NCBI GenBank assembly: GCA_001541255.1
Contig: LNQR01000034.1
Coordinates: 23,426-87,425, forward strand
Direction of reading: 5' to 3'
DNA length: 64,000 bases
DNA from: Candidatus Magnetominusculus xianensis
Lineage (GTDB): Bacteria; Nitrospirota; Thermodesulfovibrionia; Thermodesulfovibrionales; Magnetobacteriaceae
This document shows, piece by piece, positions 1-9,271 of this stretch; position 1 is the first letter of the stretch; each line of letters opens with the position of its first letter. The translations under genes were made by a program, and so were the position numbers. The notes below the pieces were generated by a model. The model was not told the DNA's origin and did not search any database. It saw only the letters and a list, made by a program, of their open reading frames with translations.

Positions 1-2
1 AG

Positions 3-251
3 GACAGCGGCAAAATCGTAATAGACGAGGTTGCGGGGTTTTTCGTATCTATATTATACGTGCCGAAGGGTTTTGTTGTCATAGTGCTGGCATTTTTTCT
101 TTTCAGGGCATTTGACATAATAAAGCCCCCGCCGGTCAATTATATGGAGCGGATTAAGGGCGGATTAGGCGTAATGCTTGACGATGTGGCTGCCGGCCTC
201 TACGTAAACGTAATATTGCAGATAGCGACAAGGATGAGATTTGATGGTTAG
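3..251 (+). CDS. pgpA: Phosphatidylglycerophosphatase A, C-terminal part
   Basis: The reading frame is open from the left edge, so only the last 82 residues are present. PgpA dephosphorylates phosphatidylglycerophosphate to phosphatidylglycerol at the inner membrane. The visible part holds the family's acidic signature (DEVAGFF), a hydrophobic helix, the FRAFDIIKPPP segment, and the closing GGLGVMLDDVAAGLYVN block, which is typical of PgpA. It overlaps the start of thpR by 8 bases, implying translational coupling. The start lies outside the window. Confidence 0.88.
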   Translation, partial: DSGKIVIDEVAGFFVSILYVPKGFVVIVLAFFLFRAFDIIKPPPVNYMERIKGGLGVMLDDVAAGLYVNVILQIATRMRFDG

Positions 252-813
252 AACCTTTATAGCGGTAGACATCTCTGAGGAGCAGAGGGCAGTGATAGGG
301 CAGACTGTTAGCACGCTTAAACACACCCGCAGCGGTGTCAGATGGGTGAGGCCGGAAAACCTTCACCTGACACTAAAATTTCTTGGCAGCATTGATGAGA
401 CCTCCATAGATAAAATCTCACAGGTGTTAAAAGAACTATCTGCTGGTTATGCGCCCTTCAAGATGGAATTAAAAACAATAGGCGCGTTTTCAAGCCTGAA
501 AAGGCCGGATGTAATCTGGATAGGGGTAAAGAAATCCCTTGAGTTAGAGACCCTTGCCGCAGATATTGAACAAAAACTATCTGTGATTGGTTTTAAAAAG
601 GAAGACAGACCATATTCGCCGCATTTGACAATCGCACGGGTGAAAAACCTGAAGGGATACGATGAAATCTACGAAAAACTAAAGGCGCTTTCGGACAAAG
701 ATTTTGGAGCTTGCGAGGTGACAGAGGTATCGCTTATGAAAAGCGACTTAACACCGGATGGGGCGCAGTATACGCATTTGAAAAGTTTCCGGCTTAAGCA
801 AGCCAGTCATTAG
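244..813 (+). CDS. thpR: RNA 2',3'-cyclic phosphodiesterase (LigT/2H family)
   Basis: A two-histidine phosphoesterase that opens 2',3'-cyclic phosphates at RNA ends. Both catalytic HxTx motifs are visible: HLTLKFLG at about residue 41 and HLTIARV at about residue 127, the usual spacing for a 189-residue family member. I place the start at the ATG at 244 because AGGATGAG lies just upstream; a TTG one codon earlier is also in frame. It overlaps the pgpA stop. The physiological RNA substrate cannot be told from sequence. Confidence 0.9.
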   Translation: MVRTFIAVDISEEQRAVIGQTVSTLKHTRSGVRWVRPENLHLTLKFLGSIDETSIDKISQVLKELSAGYAPFKMELKTIGAFSSLKRPDVIWIGVKKSLELETLAADIEQKLSVIGFKKEDRPYSPHLTIARVKNLKGYDEIYEKLKALSDKDFGACEVTEVSLMKSDLTPDGAQYTHLKSFRLKQASH

Positions 814-842
814 CCCTAAAACCGAAATAGAGATTCAGTATT

Positions 843-2675
843 TTAGGGGTTTCGTAGATTAAGAATGATGGTTTCTGCCAGCTTTATGTTAAACCCTTTT
901 AATGACGCTATCTCTTCGGCTGACGCGTTTCTTATTGCTTCTATGCCGTCGAAGTGTCTCAGCAGCTCAAGCCGGCGCTTTTTTGATATACCCTTAATCG
1001 ACTCAAGCGGGGAGCGTTTCATTCTCTGTTCTCTGAGCTTTCTGTGATAGGTGATTACGAATCTGTGTACCTCGTCCCTGATGCGCTTTAAAAATAGTGA
1101 TGACTGTGAGCCGTCCTCAAGGCTTATCCCCCTCAGCGCCCCCGGTATAAATACCCTGTCCGGATTCTTCGCTATCGAGATGACAGCAGGTGTGTTTTCT
1201 ACAAACAGGCCCTCGGTGTTTAACTGCCTCAAGGCTTCAAGGGCACTCTCAAGCTGTCCCTTCCCGCCGTCTATGACAAGTAGATCGGGGAACTCATCTC
1301 CAAGGTTTTTGGCAGCCCTTGTAAATATCTCAGTCATCATCGAATAATCATCAACGCCCGTAACGGTCTTGATTTTAAGCCGCCTGTATGACTCTTTAGC
1401 GAAGCGCCCATCCCTCCAGCGTATAAACGCGCCCGCCGATTCACTTCCTGATATTGTCGATACATCAAACGCACCTATGTCTGTGGGTGGGGCAGCAAGG
1501 TTTAGTCTCCTCGCTAATTCCTCCATTATAGCGCTGTCCGGGGCGCCTCGCTTCAGAGACAGGTTTCTCTTTGCCGTTTCGTTGGCCATGTTCAGGATGT
1601 CGGCTGACGTGTCGGCTGATATGCCGGGGGATTGGCCAGGGGATTGGCAGAGCGGGGTGATTATCTCTACAGGACTTCCCCTTCTTTTTTTCAGCCATGC
1701 CCTCAGCGTACCCAGTTGTGCCGGTTTTTGTGCGACTATTATGCGCTCTGGCGGGATGATGTCCTTGTTATAAAACTGTTCGATAAACGTGTAGAGCAGC
1801 AATTTATAGGACAACCCCTTGAGGTCTTTTATGTGAAAATCCTTCACCGCAGTCAGCACCCCGTTTCGTATGAAAAATACGTTAAACATGCCCTCGCCCC
1901 CTGTAGTGTAAAACCCTATGACGTCGGCATCGGCAAGGGCTGGGTCTATTACCTTTTGTGTCTCCCAGGTGCTGCGTATCGCGGCTATCTTGTCTCTGAC
2001 CATGGCGGCCTTCTCATACTGAAGCGCCTCGGAATGAGCTGTCATCGCCTGCGTGAGTTTGGATAGCAGTTCCTGATTGTCACCTCTTAAAAATTCTATC
2101 ACCTCATTGACTGCCGCCATATAGTCCTCTCTGCTTATCAGACCGACGCAGGGCGCCCCGCATTGTCCTATCTGGTATTCAACACATGGGCGCTTGAGGT
2201 TTTCGATTTTATACCTGCACGTCCTGACGAGGAAATATTTTCTGATGAAATCCAGTGTCTCTCTCATCCCGCGCGACGAGACATAGGGGCCGATATACAC
2301 ATCGCCGCCGTGGTCAAACCGGCGCACTACCTCAACTCCAGGCCACTCTTGAGTTACGGTTATCTTTATGTATGGATAGTTCTTGTCGTCTTTGAGGATG
2401 ACATTATACTTCGGTCTGTACTGCTTTATGAAATTGGACTCAAGCGCCAGGGCCTCTATCTCGTTTTGCGTAATGACGAAAGAAAAATCAGCGGCCTCCT
2501 CAACAAGGGCTGATTTCCTCAGATCGCCTGATATGCTTTTGTGAAAATAACTCCTCAGCCGGTTTCTAAGGCTGCGTGCCTTACCAACATAGAGGACCTT
2601 TTCTTTAGCGTTTTTAAACAGATAGACGCCGGGAAGGGGCGGTACAACGGCGAGTTTCTCAAGCGGTTTATCCAT
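843..2675 (-). CDS. uvrC: Excinuclease ABC subunit C
   Basis: UvrC makes the dual incisions in nucleotide excision repair after UvrAB loading. The 610-residue protein has the N-terminal GIY-YIG nuclease domain (PGVYLFKNAKEKVLYVGKA, residues about 14-33), the UVR domain, the RNase H-like second nuclease domain (AFDVSTISG and VIDGGKGQL motifs) and C-terminal helix-hairpin-helix repeats (SIKGISKKRRLELLRHF). A short low-complexity insert with QSPGQSPG and ADTSAD repeats lies mid-protein around 1590-1660. It is followed upstream on the same strand by prmC, 17 bases away, so the two are probably co-transcribed. Confidence 0.97.
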   Translation of the reverse strand: MDKPLEKLAVVPPLPGVYLFKNAKEKVLYVGKARSLRNRLRSYFHKSISGDLRKSALVEEAADFSFVITQNEIEALALESNFIKQYRPKYNVILKDDKNYPYIKITVTQEWPGVEVVRRFDHGGDVYIGPYVSSRGMRETLDFIRKYFLVRTCRYKIENLKRPCVEYQIGQCGAPCVGLISREDYMAAVNEVIEFLRGDNQELLSKLTQAMTAHSEALQYEKAAMVRDKIAAIRSTWETQKVIDPALADADVIGFYTTGGEGMFNVFFIRNGVLTAVKDFHIKDLKGLSYKLLLYTFIEQFYNKDIIPPERIIVAQKPAQLGTLRAWLKKRRGSPVEIITPLCQSPGQSPGISADTSADILNMANETAKRNLSLKRGAPDSAIMEELARRLNLAAPPTDIGAFDVSTISGSESAGAFIRWRDGRFAKESYRRLKIKTVTGVDDYSMMTEIFTRAAKNLGDEFPDLLVIDGGKGQLESALEALRQLNTEGLFVENTPAVISIAKNPDRVFIPGALRGISLEDGSQSSLFLKRIRDEVHRFVITYHRKLREQRMKRSPLESIKGISKKRRLELLRHFDGIEAIRNASAEEIASLKGFNIKLAETIILNLRNP

Positions 2676-2692
2676 AGATTATCAATATATTA

Positions 2693-3553
2693 TCAGGCGA
2701 TTATCAGAAATCTCTCTACCCGTGAGTAATCGGTCTTGAGGGTCAGATTGTGAAAGCCTGCCGCGCGGGCAATTTCCATCACGCTGTGAGCTAGTGTGTC
2801 GCCAAGTTCAAACGCCATTATGCCGCCTTCGTTTAGGTGTCCTGGCGCCCCTGCGATGATTTCTCTGTAGAAGTGCAGTCCATCTGTGCCTCCATCGAGT
2901 GCCTCTACGGGTTCGTAGAGGGCAATTTCCGGCTCAAGTAAATCTATATCTGCTGTCTTTATGTATGGTGGATTGGAGATTATTACGTCGAAGGCCATGC
3001 ATGCAACGGGTTCATAGAGGCAGCCGGTGTAGAATGTGACATTTTTAATATCGTTAGCGGCGGCATTTGCGGCGGCATATTTTAGGGCTGTCTCAGATAT
3101 GTCAACCGCGTGGACGATTGACTCTGGGAAGTGTTTTGCAAGCGTGAGGGCAATGCAGCCGCTTCCAGTGCATAGGTCTAGCACACTAATGTTTGGCTTG
3201 TGCTTGTTACTTAGAATCCCTGTGAGTATCTCCACAAGCAGCTCGGTCTCTGGCCGGGGAATCAGCACCCCAGTGCCGACTGTTAAAGACAGCCCGAAGA
3301 ATTCGACTTCCCCTGCGATATACTGAAGGGGCTGCCTGGCAAGTCTGCGGGCTGTCAGGGAATCGAGTTTTTTGAGCACTGAAGCGGCATCACCTGTGAC
3401 TTTGCTGAAATCACGCGCGTAAAGTGCTGATTTACTAATATTTAATGAAAGACACAGGAGTTCATCGGCCTCTTTTTCTGCGTCCTTAATGCCAGCGGCT
3501 TTGAGTCTGGAGCTTATTTCACTAGCAAGTTTATCTGTGGCTGGGCTGCTCAC
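2693..3553 (-). CDS. prmC: Peptide chain release factor N5-glutamine methyltransferase
   Basis: PrmC methylates the glutamine of the GGQ motif of release factors RF1/RF2 using S-adenosylmethionine. The Rossmann SAM motif (VLDLCTGSGCIALTLA) and the diagnostic NPPY motif (IISNPPYIKTADI) are present, and the 286-residue length is normal. The start is GTG, overlapping the end of the upstream histidine kinase gene by 23 bases, so expression is likely coupled to that gene. Confidence 0.95.
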   Translation of the reverse strand: MSSPATDKLASEISSRLKAAGIKDAEKEADELLCLSLNISKSALYARDFSKVTGDAASVLKKLDSLTARRLARQPLQYIAGEVEFFGLSLTVGTGVLIPRPETELLVEILTGILSNKHKPNISVLDLCTGSGCIALTLAKHFPESIVHAVDISETALKYAAANAAANDIKNVTFYTGCLYEPVACMAFDVIISNPPYIKTADIDLLEPEIALYEPVEALDGGTDGLHFYREIIAGAPGHLNEGGIMAFELGDTLAHSVMEIARAAGFHNLTLKTDYSRVERFLIIA

Positions 3554-5126
3554 CAGAGACCTTATTTATTGGTAGATGTATGAAGAAACTTGCGCCTTCA
3601 CCGGCCTTGCTCTTGACAAATATACGCCCTCCCGAGTTTTGAACAATACCTTTGCTCACGGCCAGACCCAGTCCGGTGCCCTTTCCTTCGGGCTTTGTAG
3701 TGTAGAATGGCTCGAATATCTTGTCCAGATAATCAACAGGTATGCCGGGGCCGGAGTCTGTGAACTCTATCTCTACCAGCTCATTGGTGTCCTCGATAAA
3801 TGTCCTTGTCCTGATGATGATCTTCCCTTTGTAGTTCATCGCATCGGATGCATTTATCAGGAGGTTGATAAATACCTGCTCAATCTGCGACTGGTCGCCT
3901 TGTATGCGCGGCAGTAAGGGGTCAAAGTCTTTCTCTACCACAATGTTATAAAACTTTGCCTGATTACTCAGTATATGCAGGGCGTTTTCTATTGCCTTGT
4001 TGACATACATTGTGAGGTCATCCGAGGGGATTGTCCTTGAGTAACCAAGCAATACGGCTATGATATTAGAACACTTCTCAGCCTGCTCGACAATGACCTT
4101 GAGGTCATCCTGGTCGGCCTTGTTATCAGGGGAGATGCGTTTTGCCAGCAGCCTTGCAAAAACGATTATGCCAGTAAGGGGACTATTCAATTCGTGAGCT
4201 ACGCTTGCGGCCATTCTGCCCAGCGAGGCCAGTTTCTCTGTGTACATGTACTGCTTCTGAGTCTTTCTGATTTCAATGGCCTTTTGTTCCATTATCTCGG
4301 AGAGTGCCCTGGTTTTCTCTTCAAGTACGTTCTTCCCTGCCTTGAGTTCCTTTGTCATGTCGTTGTAGTCTTGTCCTAAGGCGCTTATCTCATCTTTTGC
4401 GCGAACGTCTATCGTATGACCATAGTATCCCCTTGTTACCATTTTTATGCCCTCTGATATCAATACTACAGGTTTGATGACGAATTTCAACAACAGCAGA
4501 TACAACGTCACAGCAATCAGGGCAAGGAAAACAACTCCAAGTATCATGACATCAAGGGTTTTATCTCTAAATTTTTTATCTAACTGCGACATAGAAAACT
4601 CAGCCTCAATGATACCGTTAATTGTAGAGCCTGGAGCGTGAACGTGACACGCGGCAGACGAACACGATGGCTCATTCTTCACAGGGATGAAGGACTTAAG
4701 TACGCGGCCATGGTTTTTCTTGTCAGTAAAGTAGAAATTCCTGCCCGTATCCTTGAGGGTGACCTTGCTGTCTATTACATGACACTCCTTACAAATCATA
4801 GAGTTGGACGGGATGGACTTGCCGAGGTCATTTTTATCTGAGGAGAATTTGATATTTCCCTTGTGGTCTATTACCCTGATAGCCGTATGAGGGATAGTGG
4901 AAGAGGTGTTTTCCAGTATATTCTGAATGACTTCGCCATGGTTTAACAACATGTTGTATCTGAGGCTGTTTCTGATGATTTCTATAGTGTAAACGGCCTC
5001 TTCAGTGGTCTTGGCGACTATTTCCTCATTTGTCCGGAAGATGAACTTATACCAGAAAATCAGGGCACCCACAAGCAAAAGGGCGCTCAACGATACTAAA
5101 ATTTTTAAATTTACAGTGCTTTTCAT
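3531..5126 (-). CDS. Membrane sensor histidine kinase with periplasmic c-type haem motifs
   Basis: A 531-residue two-component kinase. Transmembrane segments lie at about residues 8-30 and 190-215. The periplasmic loop carries a classical CKECH haem-attachment motif (residues 112-116) and an unusual CX4CH motif (CSSAACH, 155-161), pointing to covalent haem and redox or gas sensing. A HAMP domain follows (about 215-265), a coiled coil, the phosphoacceptor box VAHELNSPLTGI with His311, and a catalytic ATPase domain with N, G1 and G2 boxes (INLLINASDAM, DSGPGIP, GTGLGLAV). No response regulator is adjacent. AAGGGA sits 5-10 bases before the ATG. Haem binding is inferred from motifs alone. Confidence 0.9.
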   Translation of the reverse strand: MKSTVNLKILVSLSALLLVGALIFWYKFIFRTNEEIVAKTTEEAVYTIEIIRNSLRYNMLLNHGEVIQNILENTSSTIPHTAIRVIDHKGNIKFSSDKNDLGKSIPSNSMICKECHVIDSKVTLKDTGRNFYFTDKKNHGRVLKSFIPVKNEPSCSSAACHVHAPGSTINGIIEAEFSMSQLDKKFRDKTLDVMILGVVFLALIAVTLYLLLLKFVIKPVVLISEGIKMVTRGYYGHTIDVRAKDEISALGQDYNDMTKELKAGKNVLEEKTRALSEIMEQKAIEIRKTQKQYMYTEKLASLGRMAASVAHELNSPLTGIIVFARLLAKRISPDNKADQDDLKVIVEQAEKCSNIIAVLLGYSRTIPSDDLTMYVNKAIENALHILSNQAKFYNIVVEKDFDPLLPRIQGDQSQIEQVFINLLINASDAMNYKGKIIIRTRTFIEDTNELVEIEFTDSGPGIPVDYLDKIFEPFYTTKPEGKGTGLGLAVSKGIVQNSGGRIFVKSKAGEGASFFIHLPINKVSGEQPSHR

Positions 5127-5309
5127 TCAATTCCCTTAAATATCCACGCGGTGAGTATGCTGTCATTTACACAGCGTACTTCCGCTGACTTACAAAATGA
5201 CCGCAGCGTCAACGGGAAAGCCTTCAATGGTTTCTCCAGACCTAACTATCAACAAACCTCCATTTATTCTAATAAATTTATAGGCACTTAAACAAGTCTA
5301 AAATTAATA

Positions 5310-5338
5310 TTGACAAATATATTTTTTTTGTGTATGTT
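5310..5338 (+). promoter_or_regulatory. Sigma70-type promoter for rho
   Basis: A perfect -35 TTGACA (5310-5315), a 17-base spacer and -10 TATGTT (5333-5338) lie about 340 bases upstream of rho. This is one of the best promoter matches in the window and implies a long 5' leader. Confidence 0.7.
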
Positions 5339-5344
5339 AAATAC

Positions 5345-5684
5345 ATGTGTGATACGTAAGGCGTACATGCCGGTGTTCAGGGTTACATGTACCGGTTTGT
5401 AAAATGATGTGGGCGAAGATAGTATTCGTTAAAGATTTTCACAGATAATCATGACAAGGGCGTTGCCCACCGGCACGCTGCCCACCGGAGGTTGCCGGAA
5501 ATAGCCCCGGAATAAGCCCCTGAATGCTGGGGGATAGCTGGGGGAAGTTTGTCACGGTGGTTTATCAAAATGCGCATGGTAGTGGAAATACAGTAAGACT
5601 GCTTTACTTTATAAGGATATAAATATTAATCTCTAACGCTGCAGGGAAAAAAGATATAACTGCAAAAAAATAAGGAGTCCGCCA
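5345..5684 (+). other. Long rho leader with inverted repeats
   Basis: No gene is visible in this stretch. It holds a perfect 7-bp inverted repeat (GTACATG 5363-5369, CATGTAC 5386-5392), duplicated GCCCACCGG motifs near 5466-5486, and G-rich GCTGGGGGA/GCTGGGGGAA copies near 5526-5546. Long leaders of rho genes are used in autoregulation by premature termination in several bacteria (established for Escherichia coli); here that role is inference. Confidence 0.4.
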
Positions 5685-6944
5685 ATGAGCAATATCGCAA
5701 TCTCTGAGTTACAAGAAGGGAATATCGAAGAATTAACAGTTGTTGCTGAGGAGCTGAACGTAGAGGGCGCCTCAAGCATGAGGAAACAGGAGCTTATATT
5801 TGCAATACTACAGGCGCAGGCAGAGAAAACGGGGAATTTATTTGCCGAAGGTGTCCTTGAGATTCTCTCTGATGGATTTGGCTTCCTCCGTTCACCGGAC
5901 TACAGCTATCTGCCAGGCCCTGATGACATCTATGTCTCCCCTTCACAAATAAGGCGTTTTAACCTGCGTACCGGTGAGCTTGTCTCAGGGCAGGTGCGTC
6001 CTCCGAAGGAAAACGAGAGATATTTTGCCCTGTTAAAAGTTGAGGCAATCAACCACCAGGCGCCGGAACAAAACATCACGCGTCCTCTTTTTGACAATCT
6101 GACGCCGTACTATCCCACTGAGAGGCTCCACTTAGAGTATGACATTACAGATTACTCTACACGCGTCATGGAGTTAATCGCCCCAATCGGCAAGGGCCAA
6201 AGGGGACTGATTGTGGCCGCCCCCAGAACGGGTAAGACTATGCTCCTTCAGTCAATCGCCAAGTCCATACGGGCAAATCACAAGGAAGTTCACTTAATCA
6301 TCCTGCTCATCGATGAAAGGCCGGAAGAAGTCACAGACTGGAAAAGACAGGTGCAGCAGGCCGAAATCATAGGCTCGACCTTTGACGAACCCCCGCACAG
6401 GCACTGCCAGGTGGCCGAGATGGTCATCAACAGGGCAAAACGCCAGGTGGAGTGCAAAAAGGACGTGGTCATCCTGCTTGACAGTATCACGCGTCTTGCA
6501 AGGGCATATAATGCAGTCATCCCTGCAAGCGGCAAGGTACTCTCCGGCGGACTTGATGCCAATGCGCTTCAGAAGCCAAAACGCTTTTTCGGCACGGCAA
6601 GAAACATAGAAAACGGCGGCAGCCTGACCATTATAGCCACTGCCCTGGTTGATACGGGAAGCCGTATGGACGATGTAATCTTCGAGGAGTTCAAGGGCAC
6701 GGGCAACATGGAGCTTCATCTTGACAGAAAACTCGTAGACAAGAGGATATTCCCAAGCATAGATATTAACACCTCCGGCACGAGAAAAGAAGAACTGCTG
6801 GTAACTAAGGAAGTTCTGAACAAGATGTGGGTGCTGAGAAAGGTTCTCAATCCACTGAGCAGTGTAGAGAGCATGGAATTCCTGCTTGCTAAACTGAAAA
6901 ACACAAAGGCCAACAAAGAGTTCCTTGATATGATGAATAAGTAG
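5685..6944 (+). CDS. rho: Transcription termination factor Rho
   Basis: Hexameric RNA helicase that ends transcription on untranslated RNA. The 419-residue protein has the N-terminal helix bundle ([19 protein letters not shown]), the cold-shock-like primary RNA-binding domain ([21 protein letters not shown]), Walker A (APRTGKT), Walker B ([16 protein letters not shown]) and the Q/R-loop region with [21 protein letters not shown]. The length is standard, without the large insertions seen in actinobacteria. A weak AAGGAG lies before the ATG. It stands alone behind its own promoter and leader. Confidence 0.98.
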   Translation: MSNIAISELQEGNIEELTVVAEELNVEGASSMRKQELIFAILQAQAEKTGNLFAEGVLEILSDGFGFLRSPDYSYLPGPDDIYVSPSQIRRFNLRTGELVSGQVRPPKENERYFALLKVEAINHQAPEQNITRPLFDNLTPYYPTERLHLEYDITDYSTRVMELIAPIGKGQRGLIVAAPRTGKTMLLQSIAKSIRANHKEVHLIILLIDERPEEVTDWKRQVQQAEIIGSTFDEPPHRHCQVAEMVINRAKRQVECKKDVVILLDSITRLARAYNAVIPASGKVLSGGLDANALQKPKRFFGTARNIENGGSLTIIATALVDTGSRMDDVIFEEFKGTGNMELHLDRKLVDKRIFPSIDINTSGTRKEELLVTKEVLNKMWVLRKVLNPLSSVESMEFLLAKLKNTKANKEFLDMMNK

Positions 6945-7053
6945 GGGCGCAGAGGGGGCGTTGCTTCACCAGCCGGTGCTATATGTCAGACGCTCCTGTA
7001 TGAAACTGTAATACCTGGGAGCAGTATTCGTGCTGGTACGTTATTAAATTACG

Positions 7054-9249
7054 ATGAACGGTAAAATCAAGGATATTTTAACCACCCCGATAGGGTCAGG
7101 TCTTACGGCAGTGATTATTTCTATAGCTGTTTGTTTTGGCCTTTCTGCGTTTGTACGGCTTTATGAGTATAACGTGTGGAAACAAAACCCGGACAGATAT
7201 TTCGTTAACAGTACACCTATGATGACTACCGTTGATGCCTTTTACTGGGTACGGCTGGCGAGGGAATATAAAAACGGGACTTATTACGAGGGCCCTCGTG
7301 AAGGCTCAGGGGTGTATTTAATTGACACCCTCCGGAATTTCCCTTCGCAATTTCTTAAACCACTTCGTACTCCGGCAATAAGCATCTTACTGGCCAAATT
7401 CTCAGGCGCGTTCGACGGCAATTTATACATAACCGGCGTTTATCTTATTGCCGTACTGTCAGGCTTATTTATCGTACCGCTTATACTTTATTTCGGCAGG
7501 ACGGGATTTCTGCCGGTGGGTATACTTGGCAGTCTTGTCGGAACATTCAGTTTTATTTACATGGTCAGGACTTCGGCAGCACGGGTCAGACCAGACGCCT
7601 TCAATCTGTTTTTCCCATTTTTGGCGTCTTATTTCATTCTCCTCACATGTGACCCTGGGGGGAAGCCGCGGACAGGCAGGATGACATACCTGTACTCTGC
7701 CCTTGCCGGAGTATCTATGATGCTCATGGAGCGATGGTACGGCATTAGTGAGTTTTCATACCTGTATCTCGTGTGTTTGACCGCATATCTGATTATCAAT
7801 AAACACAGTTTTAAAGTGGTATTTTTTTCGACACTGATATTTTTATATTGCTCTTTCCCGTTTTCTGTTAATGTTGGGGTGTTTGCAGTTTCAGCCGCGA
7901 TTATTTTTATTGGTTATTCCTATGTTGTGGGCAAAAAGGGAATAAAACCTGTTTACGCTGCAACTGTGATTTTAGTGTTGATCTCAGCCGCCGCAGCGAT
8001 TGGCTCGTCCTACGCTATAAGTATGCTCAATTCTTTACTCGGTTCTGTTTCTTTCATAATAAAGAATTACCTTACATTCAACATGGGTGGCAATCCCAGC
8101 GCCCTCACTCAGGTGACAGAGTTGCAGCGTTCATCAGTTTCAGAGGTGTTTGGCTATGTCATAAAGATACCGGCCTTAAGCGCTATGGGATTTATAGGTT
8201 TTATTGTGTTTAGCGTTTATCACTTTAAAAAGGTCTTTCCGGTTTTTCCCCTATTTTTTATTGGCCTGATGTCTTTTCTCTGGGCGAACAGGTTTGCCAT
8301 GTACCTTGCGCCATTTATCGGGGCGGGGCTTGGCTATCTGATTATTGTTGCTGCGTCAGCCTTTGCTGGCAAATTAAAAGAAACCGCAAAGAAGTCTGTC
8401 GTTTACATATCGACGGTTGTCTTTTTCATTGCAATAATAAATCAGACTGGATTTTTCTTTATCCCTCAGCCATCGCTTAATGTCGAATACTACAGGGTCT
8501 TTCAGGATATAAAGACTAAACTTCATGGGAAATCTGCTATTTTGACGTGGTGGGACTTTGGATATGCGCTTGAGGATATTACTGGTGTTGCAACCTTTCA
8601 CGACGGCGGGACGCAGCATGCTGAGAAAACCCTCTACATTGCCCATGCCTTTACCTCGAAAAGCCAGCCCGAATTTTACAACATCACAAGCTATCTCACC
8701 GGCAATGGCTCAACCGTAACCTCCGGTGACATTACCAGCGGCAAGGCTGCACAAAGGCCGATAGACAATGTCAAAAACACCGGTATTTATGTGCTTTATA
8801 CAAGCGATATGATAGGTAAATTTCAGGCAATGTTCAACGTAAGCGGTATTAATACACTCCGGCTGCCAACAACACCACAGCCGATGATACAGCCCCTCAA
8901 CTGCCAGTCTCTTAAAGACGATATGCTGGACTGTTATGAAGTTAAGGTCAATCTGAAGACCGGTATGATAAACAACTCAACTCCCCTTAGAAAGGCCCTT
9001 TTCGTTGACTCCGGCAATACGGTGAAGACCATCGAATTCGAACATAAAAACGGTCTTTATCTTGAACTGTTTGCCCTGGGTAGATCCATTAACTCAGTTA
9101 TGGTTGTAAATGATGTATTCTTTGACTCGAACTTAAACCAGATGTACTTATTGGGCAACCACGACAAATCGCTGTTTGAGGAGGTCTATAGCGCCCTGCC
9201 TCACGCAAGGCTCTTCAGGGTAAAAACCCCTGTGATACCGACGATGTAA
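7054..9249 (+). CDS. STT3-like oligosaccharyltransferase (PglB/AglB type)
   Basis: A 731-residue membrane glycosyltransferase of the GT66 type. It starts with one transmembrane helix followed by an acidic loop (TVDAFYWVRLAREY) matching the first external loop of STT3 proteins, then about ten more membrane helices up to roughly residue 470. A soluble C-terminal domain opens with WWDFG (residues about 499-503), the hallmark WWDYG motif that recognises the acceptor sequon. The family transfers a lipid-linked glycan to Asn of exported proteins on the outer face of the membrane. No pgl-type assembly genes are adjacent, though manC and other polysaccharide genes are near. It ends convergently, 22 bases from manC. 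The acceptor proteins are unknown. Confidence 0.82.
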   Translation: MNGKIKDILTTPIGSGLTAVIISIAVCFGLSAFVRLYEYNVWKQNPDRYFVNSTPMMTTVDAFYWVRLAREYKNGTYYEGPREGSGVYLIDTLRNFPSQFLKPLRTPAISILLAKFSGAFDGNLYITGVYLIAVLSGLFIVPLILYFGRTGFLPVGILGSLVGTFSFIYMVRTSAARVRPDAFNLFFPFLASYFILLTCDPGGKPRTGRMTYLYSALAGVSMMLMERWYGISEFSYLYLVCLTAYLIINKHSFKVVFFSTLIFLYCSFPFSVNVGVFAVSAAIIFIGYSYVVGKKGIKPVYAATVILVLISAAAAIGSSYAISMLNSLLGSVSFIIKNYLTFNMGGNPSALTQVTELQRSSVSEVFGYVIKIPALSAMGFIGFIVFSVYHFKKVFPVFPLFFIGLMSFLWANRFAMYLAPFIGAGLGYLIIVAASAFAGKLKETAKKSVVYISTVVFFIAIINQTGFFFIPQPSLNVEYYRVFQDIKTKLHGKSAILTWWDFGYALEDITGVATFHDGGTQHAEKTLYIAHAFTSKSQPEFYNITSYLTGNGSTVTSGDITSGKAAQRPIDNVKNTGIYVLYTSDMIGKFQAMFNVSGINTLRLPTTPQPMIQPLNCQSLKDDMLDCYEVKVNLKTGMINNSTPLRKALFVDSGNTVKTIEFEHKNGLYLELFALGRSINSVMVVNDVFFDSNLNQMYLLGNHDKSLFEEVYSALPHARLFRVKTPVIPTM

Positions 9250-9271
9250 GCGCCGTTAAAATGCGAAGGTC

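Noticed and set aside
1590..1660. Repeat insertion element in uvrC
   Set aside because: The frame is kept and the repeats are short, so it is an ordinary low-complexity linker.
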